Assembly (NCBI GenBank): GCA_009667805.1
Contig: CM019064.1
Coordinates: 271,541,662-271,605,661 of the forward strand
Origin: Leptobrachium leishanense
Taxonomy: Eukaryota; Chordata; Amphibia; Anura; Megophryidae
Direction of reading: 5' to 3'
DNA: 64,000 nt
Part shown: positions 10,980-21,940 of the stretch, piece after piece
Layout: each line of letters opens with the position of its first letter
How positions within the stretch are numbered: position 1 is the first letter of the stretch
Notes under the pieces: model-generated
Database searches by the model: none
What the model was told of the DNA's origin: nothing
Seen by the model: the letters and a program-made list of their open reading frames with translations, nothing else
Translations under genes and position numbers: made by a program

Positions 10980-11409
10980 TATTTCAAAATAAATGTTTTA
11001 ATAAGATAAAATCCACTCAGACTCACATGCTAATAAGCCATCATGCCCCATCCAGATGGCTACTGCTCTGCTGTGGTAGCCATCACCCTCTAATTACAGC
11101 TAAGGCTGCGCCGCAGCACAGAAGGCCCCGGTAGCAAACCTGGTTAACTGTCAATCACTTTCCAGGTTTATATTTATTTATTTATTTATTTATTTATAAA
11201 GGATTTTACCAGGAAGGATACATTGAGATTTCTCTCGTTTTCAAGTATGTCCTGGGTTCAAGTACATTGAAGTGTTACAGTTACAGAAATACAAAGTAAT
11301 ACAATGTAAGATATTAACAACACAAATATACAGATTAACAGAAAATAAATATGTAGGAAATATAGTCACTAGGTTACATGTTTACAGGTGCATTCTGTAT
11401 TGAGGTATG

Positions 11410-12300
11410 TTAATAGGAAATTTTGAGTGACTTAAGACTGGTGGAAGATTTGATGGTGTCTGGGAGGTTATTCCATAATTGTGGTGCTCTGTAGGAAAAT
11501 GAGGACCGAGCCACTGTCTTTTTGTATTGTGGTATTGCAAGTAAGGTGCTGGTCCTGGATCGGAGGTTATAGGATGAGGGAGCTGCTGGGGGAAGCAGTC
11601 TATTCAGGTAGGGTGGCAGCTTCCCAGAGATGCTCTTAAACACCAGGCTGGAAAGGTGAAGGGTGCGTCTGGATTCAGCGATGGCCAGTTTAGCTGTTTT
11701 AACATGTCACAATGGTGGGTCATGTAGTTACATTGTAGCGCAAAGCGGCAGAATGAGTTATACAGTGTAGTAAGTTTATGAAGGTGTGTTTGCGGGGCGG
11801 CTGCATACACTACATCTCCGTAATCAATAGCCGGCATAAGCATTTGCTGTACAATCTGCTTTCTTACCGCGGGACTCAGGCAGGATTTGTTTCTGTACAG
11901 GGCACCTAGTTTGGGGTAAAGTTTAGATGAGAGTTTTTCGATGTGGGGGCCAAAGGATAGATTAGGGTCCAACCACATACCTAGATATTTGAGAGAAGTG
12001 ACTGTGGTCAGTGTGCCATTTGATATTGTCCCAACACATAGATGGGGATTTTGCAATTTGTGTAGTTTAGGTGCTGTTCCAAAGAGCATCGTTACAGTTT
12101 TTTCAGTATTTAAAAAAAGTTTGTTGTTTTTGATCCACTTTTCTACCTCTGTGAATTGTTCTTGCAGCACGCCTCCAGCTGCGGGAGATTTGGTTTGCTG
12201 GTATAGATCACAGTGTCGTCTGCGTACATATGTACAGTTGAGGCTTTGCAGACGTTGGGCAGATCATTTATGAATATTGTGAATAGCAGGGGCCTAGTAT
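11410..12300 (-). pseudogene. LINE ORF2, reverse transcriptase YADD part and C-terminal domain
   Basis: Going along the minus strand, the YADD box lies at 12215-12226 in a different frame from the upstream RT part: a one-base loss in the run of Cs near 12288 puts it out of frame. A further one-base loss near 12180 shifts the frame again before the segment 12170-11604 (WIKNNKLFLNTEKTVTMLFG, YLGMWLDPNLSFGPHIEKL). The last piece, 11643-11410, carries LPPYLNRLLPPAAPSSYN and QLWNNLPDTIK, the usual end of ORF2 in this LINE group. The palm motif itself is intact; the frame is not. Confidence 0.8.
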
Positions 12301-12969
12301 TGAGCCTTGGGGTACACCGCAAGTGACTGGGAGCGGGAGGGAGGAGCTGCCAGAAATTGACACATATTGTGATCGGTCGGATACATATGATTGAAACCAG
12401 GTTAGCGTGCGATCACCAATGCCAGAGTTTTTAAGTTTTTCTAACAAGATGCCATGGTCTACAGTGTCAAAGGCCTTGGCAAAATCAAGGAAGATGGCTC
12501 CAGTTAGGTTTCCTTGTTCCATCCCCGCTTGGATATCATTGCAGACTTTTAAAAGGGCGGTTGTGGTTGAGTGATTTGGGCGAAAGCCTGATTGATCCGG
12601 GGTTAAGTAGTTCCAATATTGATAATAATCACGTAATTGTGTGTAGACACATTTTTCCAAGACTTTTGACATTACAGGGAGCAACGATATCGGACGGTAG
12701 TTGGATACCAAAGTACTGTCACCACTTTTATGGATAGGTACCACTCTTGCAGTCTTCCAGAGCTTGGGTATGTAACCAGTTGCCAGTGACTCATTTATTA
12801 GGGTTGCGACTGGATTTGCAATTGCTGGCGCACTGATTTTCAGCAGCATTGCTGGTATTTGATCAGGTCCAGACTGGTATTTCATTTTTTGCTTACGGAG
12901 AAGTTTAGTAACGACACTGACAGGCACTGGTCTAAAACTGAATTCCTGTCTGATACAGGGACTTTGCAC
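12268..12969 (-). pseudogene. LINE ORF2, reverse transcriptase fingers and palm
   Basis: The minus-strand frame contains GPDQIPAMLLK, WKTARVVPIHKSGD, NYRPISLLPVMSKVLEK, QSGFRPNHSTTTALL, FLDFAKAFDTVDH and GVPQGSILGP. These are the ordered conserved blocks of non-LTR reverse transcriptases; the aspartate in LDFAKAFD is the first metal-binding residue. The frame is lost right after GSILGP by a one-base deletion, just before the YADD region. Closest in look to CR1/Rex1-type elements; the clade call is inference. Confidence 0.85.
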
Positions 12970-13081
12970 AGTTGGGGGGCCTGACCTGCATGAGGCCTCT
13001 CTGATTGCATGTCATTTCCTAGCTTGGCAATCAAAGTGGTGGCACATCCAACAAAATAATCATTAAAGGCATTTGCTACAT

Positions 13082-14573
13082 CTAGCGGTGTTGCAGGGTT
13101 TGGTTGTTTACTTTGACAGCAGCTGGCTGGGAGTGGACTGGGGGTGCTTGTATGTTACTTATGGTTCTCCAAAAGTTTCTAGGGTTTGAGATGTTATTGT
13201 TTAGATTTTCATTGAAGTAATGGGCTTTGGCCATTTTTGTTTGTTTTGTGCATTCATTCCGACATTTTCGGTATTCGTAGTGATCGTTCATGGAACCAGT
13301 ACTCTTGAAATTTGACCACCGTGAATCTCTAAGCTGGTACATTAGTGTAAGATCAGCTGTAACCCAGGGGAGATGAGTCCCTTTTACTCGCACTTTACGC
13401 AGCGGGGCATGGGAATTCCAGACTTGCAGGAGCTCAGACTGAAAGTATTCAACTGCACAGTCTAGGTCTGGGATTAGGTTTAGCCTGTACCAGGGGAGCT
13501 GTTTGAGATCACTTAGGAAGGATTCAAGAATAAATTTCTTGAAAGACCTGGTGGTTATTACCTTTGGGGTAGATTTCAAGGCCTTAATTTTGCGCACGCA
13601 GTACACTAGACAATGGTCACTAAAGCTATTAGCAAGAACGCCTGCCTCCTGTATTCTATCAGGAGATGAGGAGAGAATCCAGTCCAACAAGGTATGGTTG
13701 GGGCTTTTCATATTAATGCGAGTGGGGGAGGAGATTAATTGAGTTAGCTGCAAAGTTTTAAACAGCGAGCAGTGTTTATTGTTTTTAGGATTTAGCCAAT
13801 CTGTATTAAAATCGCCAGGACCAGCAGTTCACTTTTTTGGTTTTGGGCAAGTAGGTTATTAAGGATTTGAGATATGTCAGAGAGGGAGTGCACTGGAGAG
13901 CTCGGTGGGCGATAGAACCCAGCAACAATGATTGATTTACTGAATGGGATCTCAATTATACCAGAGAAGAAATCAAAGGTGACAGGAGAGCTAGAAGTCT
14001 GTAAGGGGGTGAACTTTATGGACTCCTCAACATAAATAACAATTCCCCTCCTCTCTTTGCTCTGTCTTTTCTAAAACATGAATACCCCTGTATTGATATG
14101 GCAGAGTCTGGTACTTTTGGGGTTAACCATGACTCTGTGAGCACAATGATTTTGGGTTTGTAATAACAACACCAAGCCTGAAGCTCATCCAATTTAGGGA
14201 GTAAACTGCGGATGTTACAGTGCACAAATGAGAGGCCTTTTTTAGTGGGGAGACTAAAGGTTGTGTCACCTATAGGACCAGGGTTAGTTTCCACATCGTT
14301 TGCCAGGGAAAGTAGCAGAATAAATAGGAATTTGGACAGTGTTTTCTTTTGATAATGTGGTTGCAGAGTTTTAAATCTTTGTGTGGGGGTAGGAGGGCTG
14401 GATTTTAACACTCTCCACCAGCACTCAGCTGATAGGTTAAAAGAACTGAGCAGGCTGTGGTGTATTGGCACTGGTTTTCCATCCTGGGGCAATTGGAAAG
14501 GTGTATAGAAGGAGAGAGTAGCTTTAGAGAGAAGGGATGATAAAGAAAAGAGAAGCAATAGTGGGATAAACAT
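13082..14573 (-). pseudogene. LINE ORF2, N-terminus and AP-like endonuclease, broken frame
   Basis: The first piece (14573-14016) starts with ATG in the overlap TAATG and has a hydrophobic start, then the 2A motif at 14274-14300, then endonuclease blocks HCNIRSLLPKLDEL and IIVLTESWLTP, ending in FRKDRAKRGG. The second piece (13753-13082) has SPTRINMKSPNHTLLDWILSS and SDHCLVYCV, the later endonuclease blocks (the SDH motif holds a catalytic histidine). Between them an indel near 13815 breaks the LGDFN-type block. It would nick target DNA to prime reverse transcription if intact. Confidence 0.8.
14274..14300 (-). promoter_or_regulatory. 2A ribosome-skipping motif in LINE ORF2
   Basis: The minus strand encodes NDVETNPGP directly after a leucine-rich run (KFLFILLLSLA). 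D(V/I)ExNPGP is the 2A signature, at which ribosomes release the upstream peptide and continue. 2A motifs are known in some CR1, L2, Rex1 and Crack LINEs. Here it lies about 100 codons from the ATG and just before the endonuclease, so it would separate a hydrophobic leader from the enzyme. All key residues are present. Confidence 0.85.
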
Positions 14574-16480
14574 TATAGTGAAAGGTGTTGGAGGTGAGTA
14601 AACAGGAAATAGAGAGGTACCAGAGTAAATGGTGTAGGTTGCTGCGATATCACATGATCAATTAGTTGGGTATATATCAAATGAAAACCTTGGGGTGGGT
14701 GGGTGAGAGGAGGGTGGGCGGGAGCAAAGTCCAGCTGGATGAGGGTACTGAGTTGTTCTGTGCAAGGGCCTGGTGCAAACACTGAGTGAGGTTGGGGTGT
14801 GTGCTGAAAGAAATAAAGATTGCAAATAGCATCACATTGGGTTGAAACTGTCAAACTTAGGGGGGAGTTTGTAGGGGGCAATAAAAGGTAAGGTTCGTTG
14901 AACAGGGCATTTGGCAGAATTGCAGATTTAGAACAAATGGGTAGAAAATGTAGAATTCAGATAGCATTGCAACAATTCAAATATATATAAAGATACACTT
15001 GTGTGCCATACATATATATATGTATCACACACACACATATATATATGTATCACACACATACAAACACATACAGTGATATTACAGAGTTAACATAATATAC
15101 ATCAAAAAGAAAATGCATTAAGCTATGTGAGACGTAGAAATGTAAGATCACCTTCAGTGAATGGAGCCTCTACACAAGATGCCTCATTGTGGAAAGTCCA
15201 GCTGGATGAGGGTACTGAGTTGTTCTGTGCAAGGGCCTGGTGCAAACACTGAGTGAGGTTGGGGTGTGTGCTTCAGTGAATGGAGCCTCTACACAAGATG
15301 CCTCATTGTGGAAAGTCCAGCTGGATGAGGGTACTGAGTTGTTCTGTGCAAGGGCCTGGTGCAAACACTGAGTGAGGTTGGGGTGTGTGCTTCAGTGAAT
15401 GGAGCCTCTACACAAGATGCCTCATTGTGGATGTCCAGCTGGATGAGGGTACTGAGTTGTTCTGTGCAAGGGCCTGGTGCAAACACTGAGTGAGGTTGGG
15501 GTGTGTGCTTCAGTGAATGGAGCCTCTACACAAGATGCCTCATTGTGGAAAGTCCAGCTGGATGAGGGTACTGAGTTGTTCTGTGCAAGGGCCTGGTGCA
15601 AACACTGAGTGAGGTTGGGGTGTGTGCTGAAAGAAATAAAGATTGCAAATAGCATCACATTGGGTTGAAACTGTCAAACTTAGGGGGGAGTTTGTAGGGG
15701 GCAATAAAAGGTAAGGTTCGTTGAACAGGGCATTTGGCAGAATTGCAGATTTAGAACAAATGGGTAGAAAATGTAGAATTCAGATAGCATTGCAACAATT
15801 CAAATATATATAAAGATACACTTGTGTGCCATACATATATATATGTATCACACACACACATATATATATATGTATCACACACATACAAACACATACAGTG
15901 ATATTACAGAGTTAACATAATATACATCAAAAAGAAAATGCATTAAGCTATGTGAGACGTAGAAATGTAAGATCACCTTCAGTGAATGGAGCCTCTACAC
16001 AAGATGCCTCATTGTGGAAAGTCCAGCTGGATGAGGGTACTGAGTTGTTCTGTGCAAGGGCCTGGTGCAAACACTGAGTGAGGTTGGGGTGTGTGCTTCA
16101 GTGAATGGAGCCTCTACACAAGATGCCTCATTGTGGAAAGTCCAGCTGGATGAGGGTACTGAGTTGTTCTGTGCAAGGGCCTGGTGCAAACACTGAGTGA
16201 GGTTGGGGTGTGTGCTTCAGTGAATGGAGCCTCTACACAAGATGCCTCATTGTGGAATGTCCAGCTGGATGAGGGTACTGAGTTGTTCTGTGCAAGGGCC
16301 TGGTGCAAACACTGAGTGAGGTTGGGTGTGTGTGCTTCAGTGAATGGAGCCTCTACACAAGATGCCTCATTGTGGAAAGTCCAGCTGGATGAGGGTACTG
16401 AGTTGTTCTGTGCAAGGGCCTGGTGCAAACACTGAGTGAGGTTGGGGTGTGTGCTTCAGTGAATGGAGCCTCTACACAAC
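14574..16480 (-). repeat. LINE 5' region: 119-bp monomers and an 823-bp segment duplication
   Basis: Monomers start with CTTCAGTGAATGGAGCC on the plus strand. One group has starts at 15152, 15271, 15390 and 15508; the other at 15977, 16096, 16215, 16335 and a partial copy from 16454 to 16479. The spacer between groups (15624-15976, with GTATCACACACACA microsatellite) repeats 14801-15151, an offset of 823-825 bp. A partial monomer also lies at 14730-14813. Position upstream of ORF2 suggests reiterated promoter units, as with monomers of mouse L1; promoter activity is inference. Short open frames here are monomer translations. Confidence 0.85.
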
Positions 16481-16686
16481 TATGCATTACTGATAGAGCT
16501 TCACAGCAGTAAAACTCACACTCATACACGCCGCACATTACTGTATCACAGAATCCACAGCAATAAAATTCACAGTAGTGAGAGTTAGAAATTATTTATG
16601 GTAGATATTAGGGTTAGAAAGTAGAGAGGGAGATAGAGCGCTAGAGAAGAAATTAAATTGACAGTGTGATGGGGAGAAGGAGGACA
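16481..16686. other. No recognised gene
   Basis: Sequence flanking the LINE 5' end. CTCATACACGCCGCACATTACTG near 16520 resembles 6531-6556 inside the hAT element, so it may be a relic of a related repeat. Confidence 0.35.
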
Positions 16687-16690
16687 TTAA

Positions 16691-17098
16691 CCCCCTGACG
16701 GATTTCCCAAGTCTGTCTCGGGGCTAAATTTCACAGCTGAGAACGATAACCCCGAGACACACTCGGGCTGTATACATCACCTCTCCGTGCGCTCCCTCGC
16801 TGATCCTCGCAGTCTCCTCATGCGATCACGGCGTTTTAGTTCCTGGATTCCTTCTCGCGAGGAGGGAACCTGAAAGTATGTGGTTGCTCGTGGTCGCCGG
16901 AGGAGACTGCAGGGGGACATCGAGGGAGCGCAGGGAGAGATCATGTATCCAGCGGCATCCAGAGTGTTGCTCAGGGTTACCGCTTCCAACATAAGAAACT
17001 AACCCCGAGCCAAACTCAGGGTACCACTAGGGGGGCAAAATTTTTTTTTTTTGCGCTTTTTGACATGAAAATGTCAAAAAAACAGTCCGCCACGGAGG
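16691..17098. mobile_element. piggyBac-like MITE (TTAA target)
   Basis: TTAA at 16687-16690 and 17099-17102 flanks inverted ends: CCCCCTGACGGA on the left and TCCGCCACGGAGG on the right. TTAA duplication with a TTAACC start is typical of piggyBac elements. The interior is moderately GC-rich, without transposase. Confidence 0.75.
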
Positions 17099-17102
17099 TT
17101 AA

Positions 17103-18079
17103 TGAGGGGAAATAGAGAAAGAAAATTAGAGAAATTAATAGATGAATTATAAGGACAGATGACAATAGATAGACACACAAACCAGGAGAAAGACAGATGA
17201 ATGGGGTACACAGTAGGACAGACAGGTAGGTCGACAAATCTATCCCCTCCCCCTCACTCCCTACTCACCTGCGTCTTGCTTCTAGTTCTCCCAGCTGCTC
17301 CTCGTGCTTCGTCCCTTGGTGGCATCAGCACAGCAGGGTCCTCTGGTCAATTGACCAGTCCATGCTACAGAGTCAGAGGCAGCACAGGGGTTACTGGACC
17401 CTTGTGCTGCCATACAGGATAAATTCCTATAGTGCAGGCAGCATTATGTGCTGTCTGTCACAGGGACCTGCAGGGCCAATTCCCTGCCTCTGGCAGACAT
17501 GGCAGTTCAATGGAATTTGGCGCCGCCTCCCCACCCCACAGACCCTTGGTCTGTGCCTGAAATGCTCAACCTGTCAGTCCGCCCCTGCGGAAATCTCACC
17601 ATTGACATACGTGCATAAGGCAGTTCATTAGATAGAATTGGTAATAACTGTTCTACTGTTTTATTTCAATACATGACACAAACAGCTTAGATAACCATTT
17701 AAAACACCATTTTGATCTACAGTTTTTGTCAAATCATACACCTACAAAAATTGTGTTTCTTTACATTTTGCAAGCTGTAGAGCAAATGATCTCTAATATC
17801 CAAATCTTCATGAAATTATTTCTTTAAATGGTGAACAAATGCATTAAACCTGACCTTATTTACATCATTATAATTTATTTTTATTATGTTTTCACAGAAA
17901 CACACATCTACTGCTTTAAACATGTATTTATCTATTCTTTCTATGCTAAACCGAGTTTGCATTTGTTGTTCAAATTGATAACTCATAAGTGAATGGGTTG
18001 TGCAAAATATTTTAAATATGCCAGCGATTTTCCAAGTTCCTGACTGGCTAGCATAACACTGCCCTGGTCATAACAATCA
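17103..18079. other. Mostly unassigned; possible hAT end near 17570-17590
   Basis: The phrase CCTGTCAGTCCGCCCCTGC at about 17570-17588 is the inverse of a common hAT terminus (CAGGGGCGGACTGACAGG), suggesting the right edge of an element whose other end I could not place. From 17640 to 18079 the sequence is AT-rich and looks unique. No gene seen. Confidence 0.35.
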
Positions 18080-18430
18080 ACATAGAAACATAGAATATGC
18101 CTGCAGATAAAAACCTTTCGGCCCATCTAGTCTGCCCAATTACATGGATACTTTACCTGGATTTATCTTTTATTTAGGATAGCCTTATGCCTATCCCATG
18201 CCTGCTTAAATTCAATTACTGTTTTGGCCTCTATCACTTCTACTGGAAGGCTGTTCCACCACTTCTACTGGAAGGCTGTTCCACCACTTCTACTGGAAGG
18301 CTGTTCCACCACTTCTACTGGAAGGCTGTTCCACCACTTCTACTGGAAGGCTGTTCCATGTATCCACCACCCTCTCCGTAAAATAATACTTCCTGATGTT
18401 ACTTTTAAACCTTTGCCCAGCTCATCATCA
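18080..18430 (+). repeat. Dispersed repeat R, copy 1, with expanded 25-bp unit
   Basis: It begins ACATAGAAACATAGAA, then TTTCGGCCCATCTAGTCTGC, and matches 27915-28205. In this copy the unit CACTTCTACTGGAAGGCTGTTCCAC (positions 18235-18358) is present five times in tandem; the other copy has it once. The repeat is widespread in amphibian-type genomes, though I cannot name the family. No coding role. Confidence 0.75.
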
Positions 18431-19090
18431 TATTTCAGTGCTACAAAATTGGGACAATAATATCGCGAGAAGAAAAATTAAATAGGATAATATATTCCAA
18501 TTTCATATGTGCATTATGCAAGCGGGTAATTCAAAAGGAGGTTAACAAAGTAGACAGCATTTTATAAATACAGTGTCTTCGTTCTCTTTTTTTTGTGGGT
18601 CAGACAAGCCTTGAAAGAAACCAGATCTTGAGGATATTTGCACGATTTTGGCTTCTATATGTCTTGGATTAACAACACAGATATACTGATCAAAAGCAAT
18701 TTGAAATCAGTTTCATGTCACACTTGATGTGTTCTGTTAATGGATTATTTGCTTGTTTTTAGTCACCGCCAGTACCATAACTCTAAACATTGTATTCAGA
18801 GGGTTTGGACTCCCCTTTACCCTTAATGTTGCAGGGAGAGATGAGTAAAGTCTCTGCTATCCTGATCATTTACAATCACAGTGAGCATTCTCAGATGCGA
18901 CCAGTATAAGGTTTTACATCTCCTTCCTTTAAATCTATTGCATGAAGTGATAACAATATAAATAATATAGAATATAACACGGACCAATACAATTAAAATG
19001 GGTAATAAAATCAAATCTAACATTGCAGAGGGCTAAATATTTGAGTAACAATGTATTTATTTTGAGATATTTTATCTAATGTAGTAATTA
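18431..19090. other. No recognised feature
   Basis: AT-rich sequence without repeats or convincing open frames. Confidence 0.4.
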
Positions 19091-19610
19091 GTGAGAGAAA
19101 GGGGGGGTGTGAGGATCCTGAGAACGAGCAACAGCACTAGTGGCCTGCTCTACGGTGGGGCCTGCTCAGGTCTCACAAGGTTTTAGCTTGTTTGTGCCAT
19201 TACAGGAATGAATGCTCCATATGTAAATCAGTCTGCTCTCACCCAATGAGGGAGGCCAGTACTGACTGCCAAGGACGTCATGCCTGCACGAGAGATGCAG
19301 CAACCCCTGACGATCGTTTCGGCCTTATTGGGCCTCGTCAGGAGGGTATAGCTGACACCCCTCTAGGCAGATCAAGCAAGGGGTCCATGTCTGGATAACC
19401 CTGTAAACTTATAGTGAGAGAAAGGGTGGTGTGAGGAAGGATCCTGAGGACGAGCAACAGCACTAGTGGCCTGCTCTATGGTGGGGCCCGCTCAGGTCTT
19501 GCCCAAGGACACTTACTGGAGAGGTGCTCTTGCCGGGATTCAAACCTGTGTCTCCACTGTTATAGAGCAGTGATGTTACCTATACTCCACCCAGCCGGTA
19601 CTAGAGCTTC
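19091..19610 (-). repeat. Duplicated repeat block ending in a partial tRNA-derived SINE
   Basis: A segment of about 85 bp (GAGCAACAGCACTAGTGGCC... CTCAGGTCT) occurs at about 19095-19180 and again at 19411-19498. Between them, CCCCTGACGATCGTTTCGGC and GGGCCTCGTCAGGAGG at about 19303-19346 form a hairpin; a diverged relative is at 54285-54330. From 19500 to 19608 the minus strand matches the head of the SINE at 52211, with a B-box GGTTTGAATCC at 19535-19545. Its LINE-like tail is missing. Confidence 0.65.
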
Positions 19611-20696
19611 AGGACATGGGACATAGCAACAGACGTGCTGGAACTGTTTGAGCACTCTTTGAGTTCCTCTTTTTTTTTTCTTTCTTCAAAGAAACACAGA
19701 GCCCGGGTTGAATTATACTGTATATGAAAAAATATTTTTTTGCACTGCAGAGGTCCATCACCTGCCAAAAAAGGGTTTCTGACTGTAAAAACAGTTTTAC
19801 AGCGTGGGCAAGGGAAAATGCTGTTCCATAAAATGACTAGATCCTGGCACTGGTTTATGCAAAACAGCTTGGTAGTGAGTGGGTTAAAGTAAGACTTAAT
19901 AATTAAGACTGGTAAAAAGTGACACTGTTTAAAAATATTCTTTACTATTCGATGTAGCTGCTGTTATACACAATAATATTTATTGCATAGTACATGGGAT
20001 TATCTTTAGATAATGGGCAATGTTCCATCTTTTACTTTCCAGAGACTGGGATGAGTTACCATTGATTACGTTGCCGAGTATGTTACCACAATGCAAAGAG
20101 GTATTCAGTACAGCATTTGCTAAAAAGCTTGATGGTCCATTTGTCTTGACCTTTTAATGAGAAAGTTCATGGAAATATACTTCTAATAGAACTGAAAATA
20201 TTTTAGTTTATGTAGTATTCTGTATTTAATTAAGCTTCAAACTTGGAATCTTTAACCACAACTGTCATCACTTGAGAATAAAAATCTTTACTTGAACAAA
20301 ACACATACATTTTAAAAATGTAATCCCATAATCTCGTCTAGCATAGTCATTTAATCTTTTTATTTGCATTTTCTTCGGCAATAAAGCAGTATACTAAATG
20401 GCATTACGTCAGACCCAAACTAGTTTAAATAATACCACAATATAGCTTTTCTTGAGCAGTAACAGACTTCTGTTGCGTAGTGGTTTTGTCTTCTGAAACA
20501 CTGAGTTTATTCATCTGAAAAACCTGTAAATACAAATAGTGCAGAATTACAATGAGCATATGTACAGTATGATACAGCAGCAATAACCTGATTTCTGATA
20601 CAGAAGTCTGAAATAGGGACATACAAACAGGCAGGAATACAGAATAATCCATTTAAGCAGGATATATACCAGTATAGACAAGTGATTAGTTACTTT
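19611..20696. other. No recognised gene; relic near 19700-19890
   Basis: About 19860-19890 carries CTTGGTAGTGAGTGGGTTAA, a diverged right terminus of the piggyBac-like family at 50262-50714. The remainder is AT-rich. Confidence 0.4.
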
Positions 20697-20845
20697 ACAT
20701 GTTGTCATGCCATCTGGTGGTGTTAGCCGTGCTTGTCCCTCAGTCAGGTCTCTTGGAAGGGGAAGGTGTCGTTCTCGGTTTATTTCTTCTATGGCTTCAA
20801 CTGTACGGGCAGTTATCAATTCGGCTATTCCCAATATATCACACA
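20697..20845 (-). CDS. Possible internal exon, function unknown
   Basis: On the minus strand an open stretch reads through DILGIAELITARTVEAIEEI and RERHLPLPRDLTEGQARLTP. It is preceded by a candidate acceptor (GGTTATAG) near 20853 and followed by a candidate donor (ACAACAT/GTAAAGT) near 20700. The composition differs from the AT-rich surroundings and codon use looks coding. I do not recognise the protein, no neighbouring exon was identified, and a stop lies just upstream in frame. It may be a relic of a transposon gene instead. Confidence 0.3.
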
Positions 20846-20869
20846 CACCTATAACCGATCAGAGACCTT

Positions 20870-21940
20870 GCAGGGGTTTAAGCAGCAGCATCTGACAGAA
20901 CTCTTTGCCCTCTTGTGGTATGATTTTTACCCCCCTCAACACGTTCCTGGATCTCAGTATTTTGAATAACTGACTTTTGGCTTTATACTTTTGACTCTGA
21001 TATGATCTCTGTACGCCTAGACCCTGGCTGGTATGAATATTTGTCTCTGAGTACAACCTCTTCTTTGCTAACCGTGTATGTGTAACTCTCCTAACCAGAA
21101 CATGGCTTGTATTCTGACTATTCTGTTATTTGGTAGAGGTACCATTTATTCTAAGAACTGGACTTTCAATTCAGGGATTTCCTTATCTCTTTGGTGTTTG
21201 TCTGCGTGTTGGGCCACCTGTTATCCTGACATAGGTATAGGGGTATGGAAAAGGCAGTAGTTGAGAGCTATGTTTCCAATACACAAGATGTCTTCTAAAT
21301 AATTGACTTGTGTCCTACAGGAAGCTGAATGTACTTCCTGCTGAAAATAGAAAAGTAACCTTTTTTCTTTCAAGCTGCCATTTCCAATTCATAACATGTC
21401 ATGACCAGGTTGTCTGCGTTCTAACCCAATACTTCTATGTATCCAATTTTAACGCTGAACCTTTGTAACGGAAGGCTTGAGGTACTCATATAAAACTGGC
21501 CAAGGAACCCCCCCCCCCGAAAAAAATGGCTTACAGAGAAAATGGATTTAGCCTTTTGAATTTTCGGGGTAATTGATGGGGAATGTGATCTGTTGAGGAT
21601 TTGTTCGAGGGACAGAATGAGAGCAAGTTATGGATTGAACGATGATGGACTCTAGGTTGCAGGCACTGGGCAGCCTCAGCACCAGCCCTAGATTTATAGA
21701 CATGAGCAGTGCATATTTTTATTTTGTGCATCCATAAACATGTAATAATTACAAACTGTTCAGAATTGCAAACAGTCCAGTTTCATGTTTTTTTTTTTTA
21801 TCATAAACCAGATCAGGAACATGCCAAAAAAGTGTACATGAGGACCGTAAAGGCAGACAAGCACAGCCAATTATCCAGCAGGCATCCACCCTGTGCACAC
21901 ATATGCTTATATGTGGCAACTGAGGACCAATAGTGTATGG
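20870..21940. other. No recognised feature
   Basis: AT-rich sequence with homopolymer runs. The open frames are short and unsupported. Confidence 0.4.

Larger units (their letters stand above)
11166..16480 (-). mobile_element. Near full-length APE-type LINE (CR1/L2/Rex1 group), decayed
   Basis: The element reads on the minus strand. Its 5' region is at 14574-16480, made of monomers. ORF2 fragments run from 14573 down to 11410: an endonuclease with a 2A motif at its start, then reverse transcriptase with a YADD box, then a C-terminal domain. The 3' UTR ends in a (TAAA)n tail at 11166-11196. The reading frame changes at least five times, so the copy cannot make one protein. The 3' end (11190-11250) is shared with the SINEs at 25425 and 52211. 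The 5' limit is where the last monomer breaks off (16479/16480). Confidence 0.85.

Noticed and set aside
15170..16538. Repeated peptides such as LHRTTQYPHPAGLS on the minus strand
   Set aside because: They come from the 119-bp monomers, whose length is not a multiple of three, so no long protein results.
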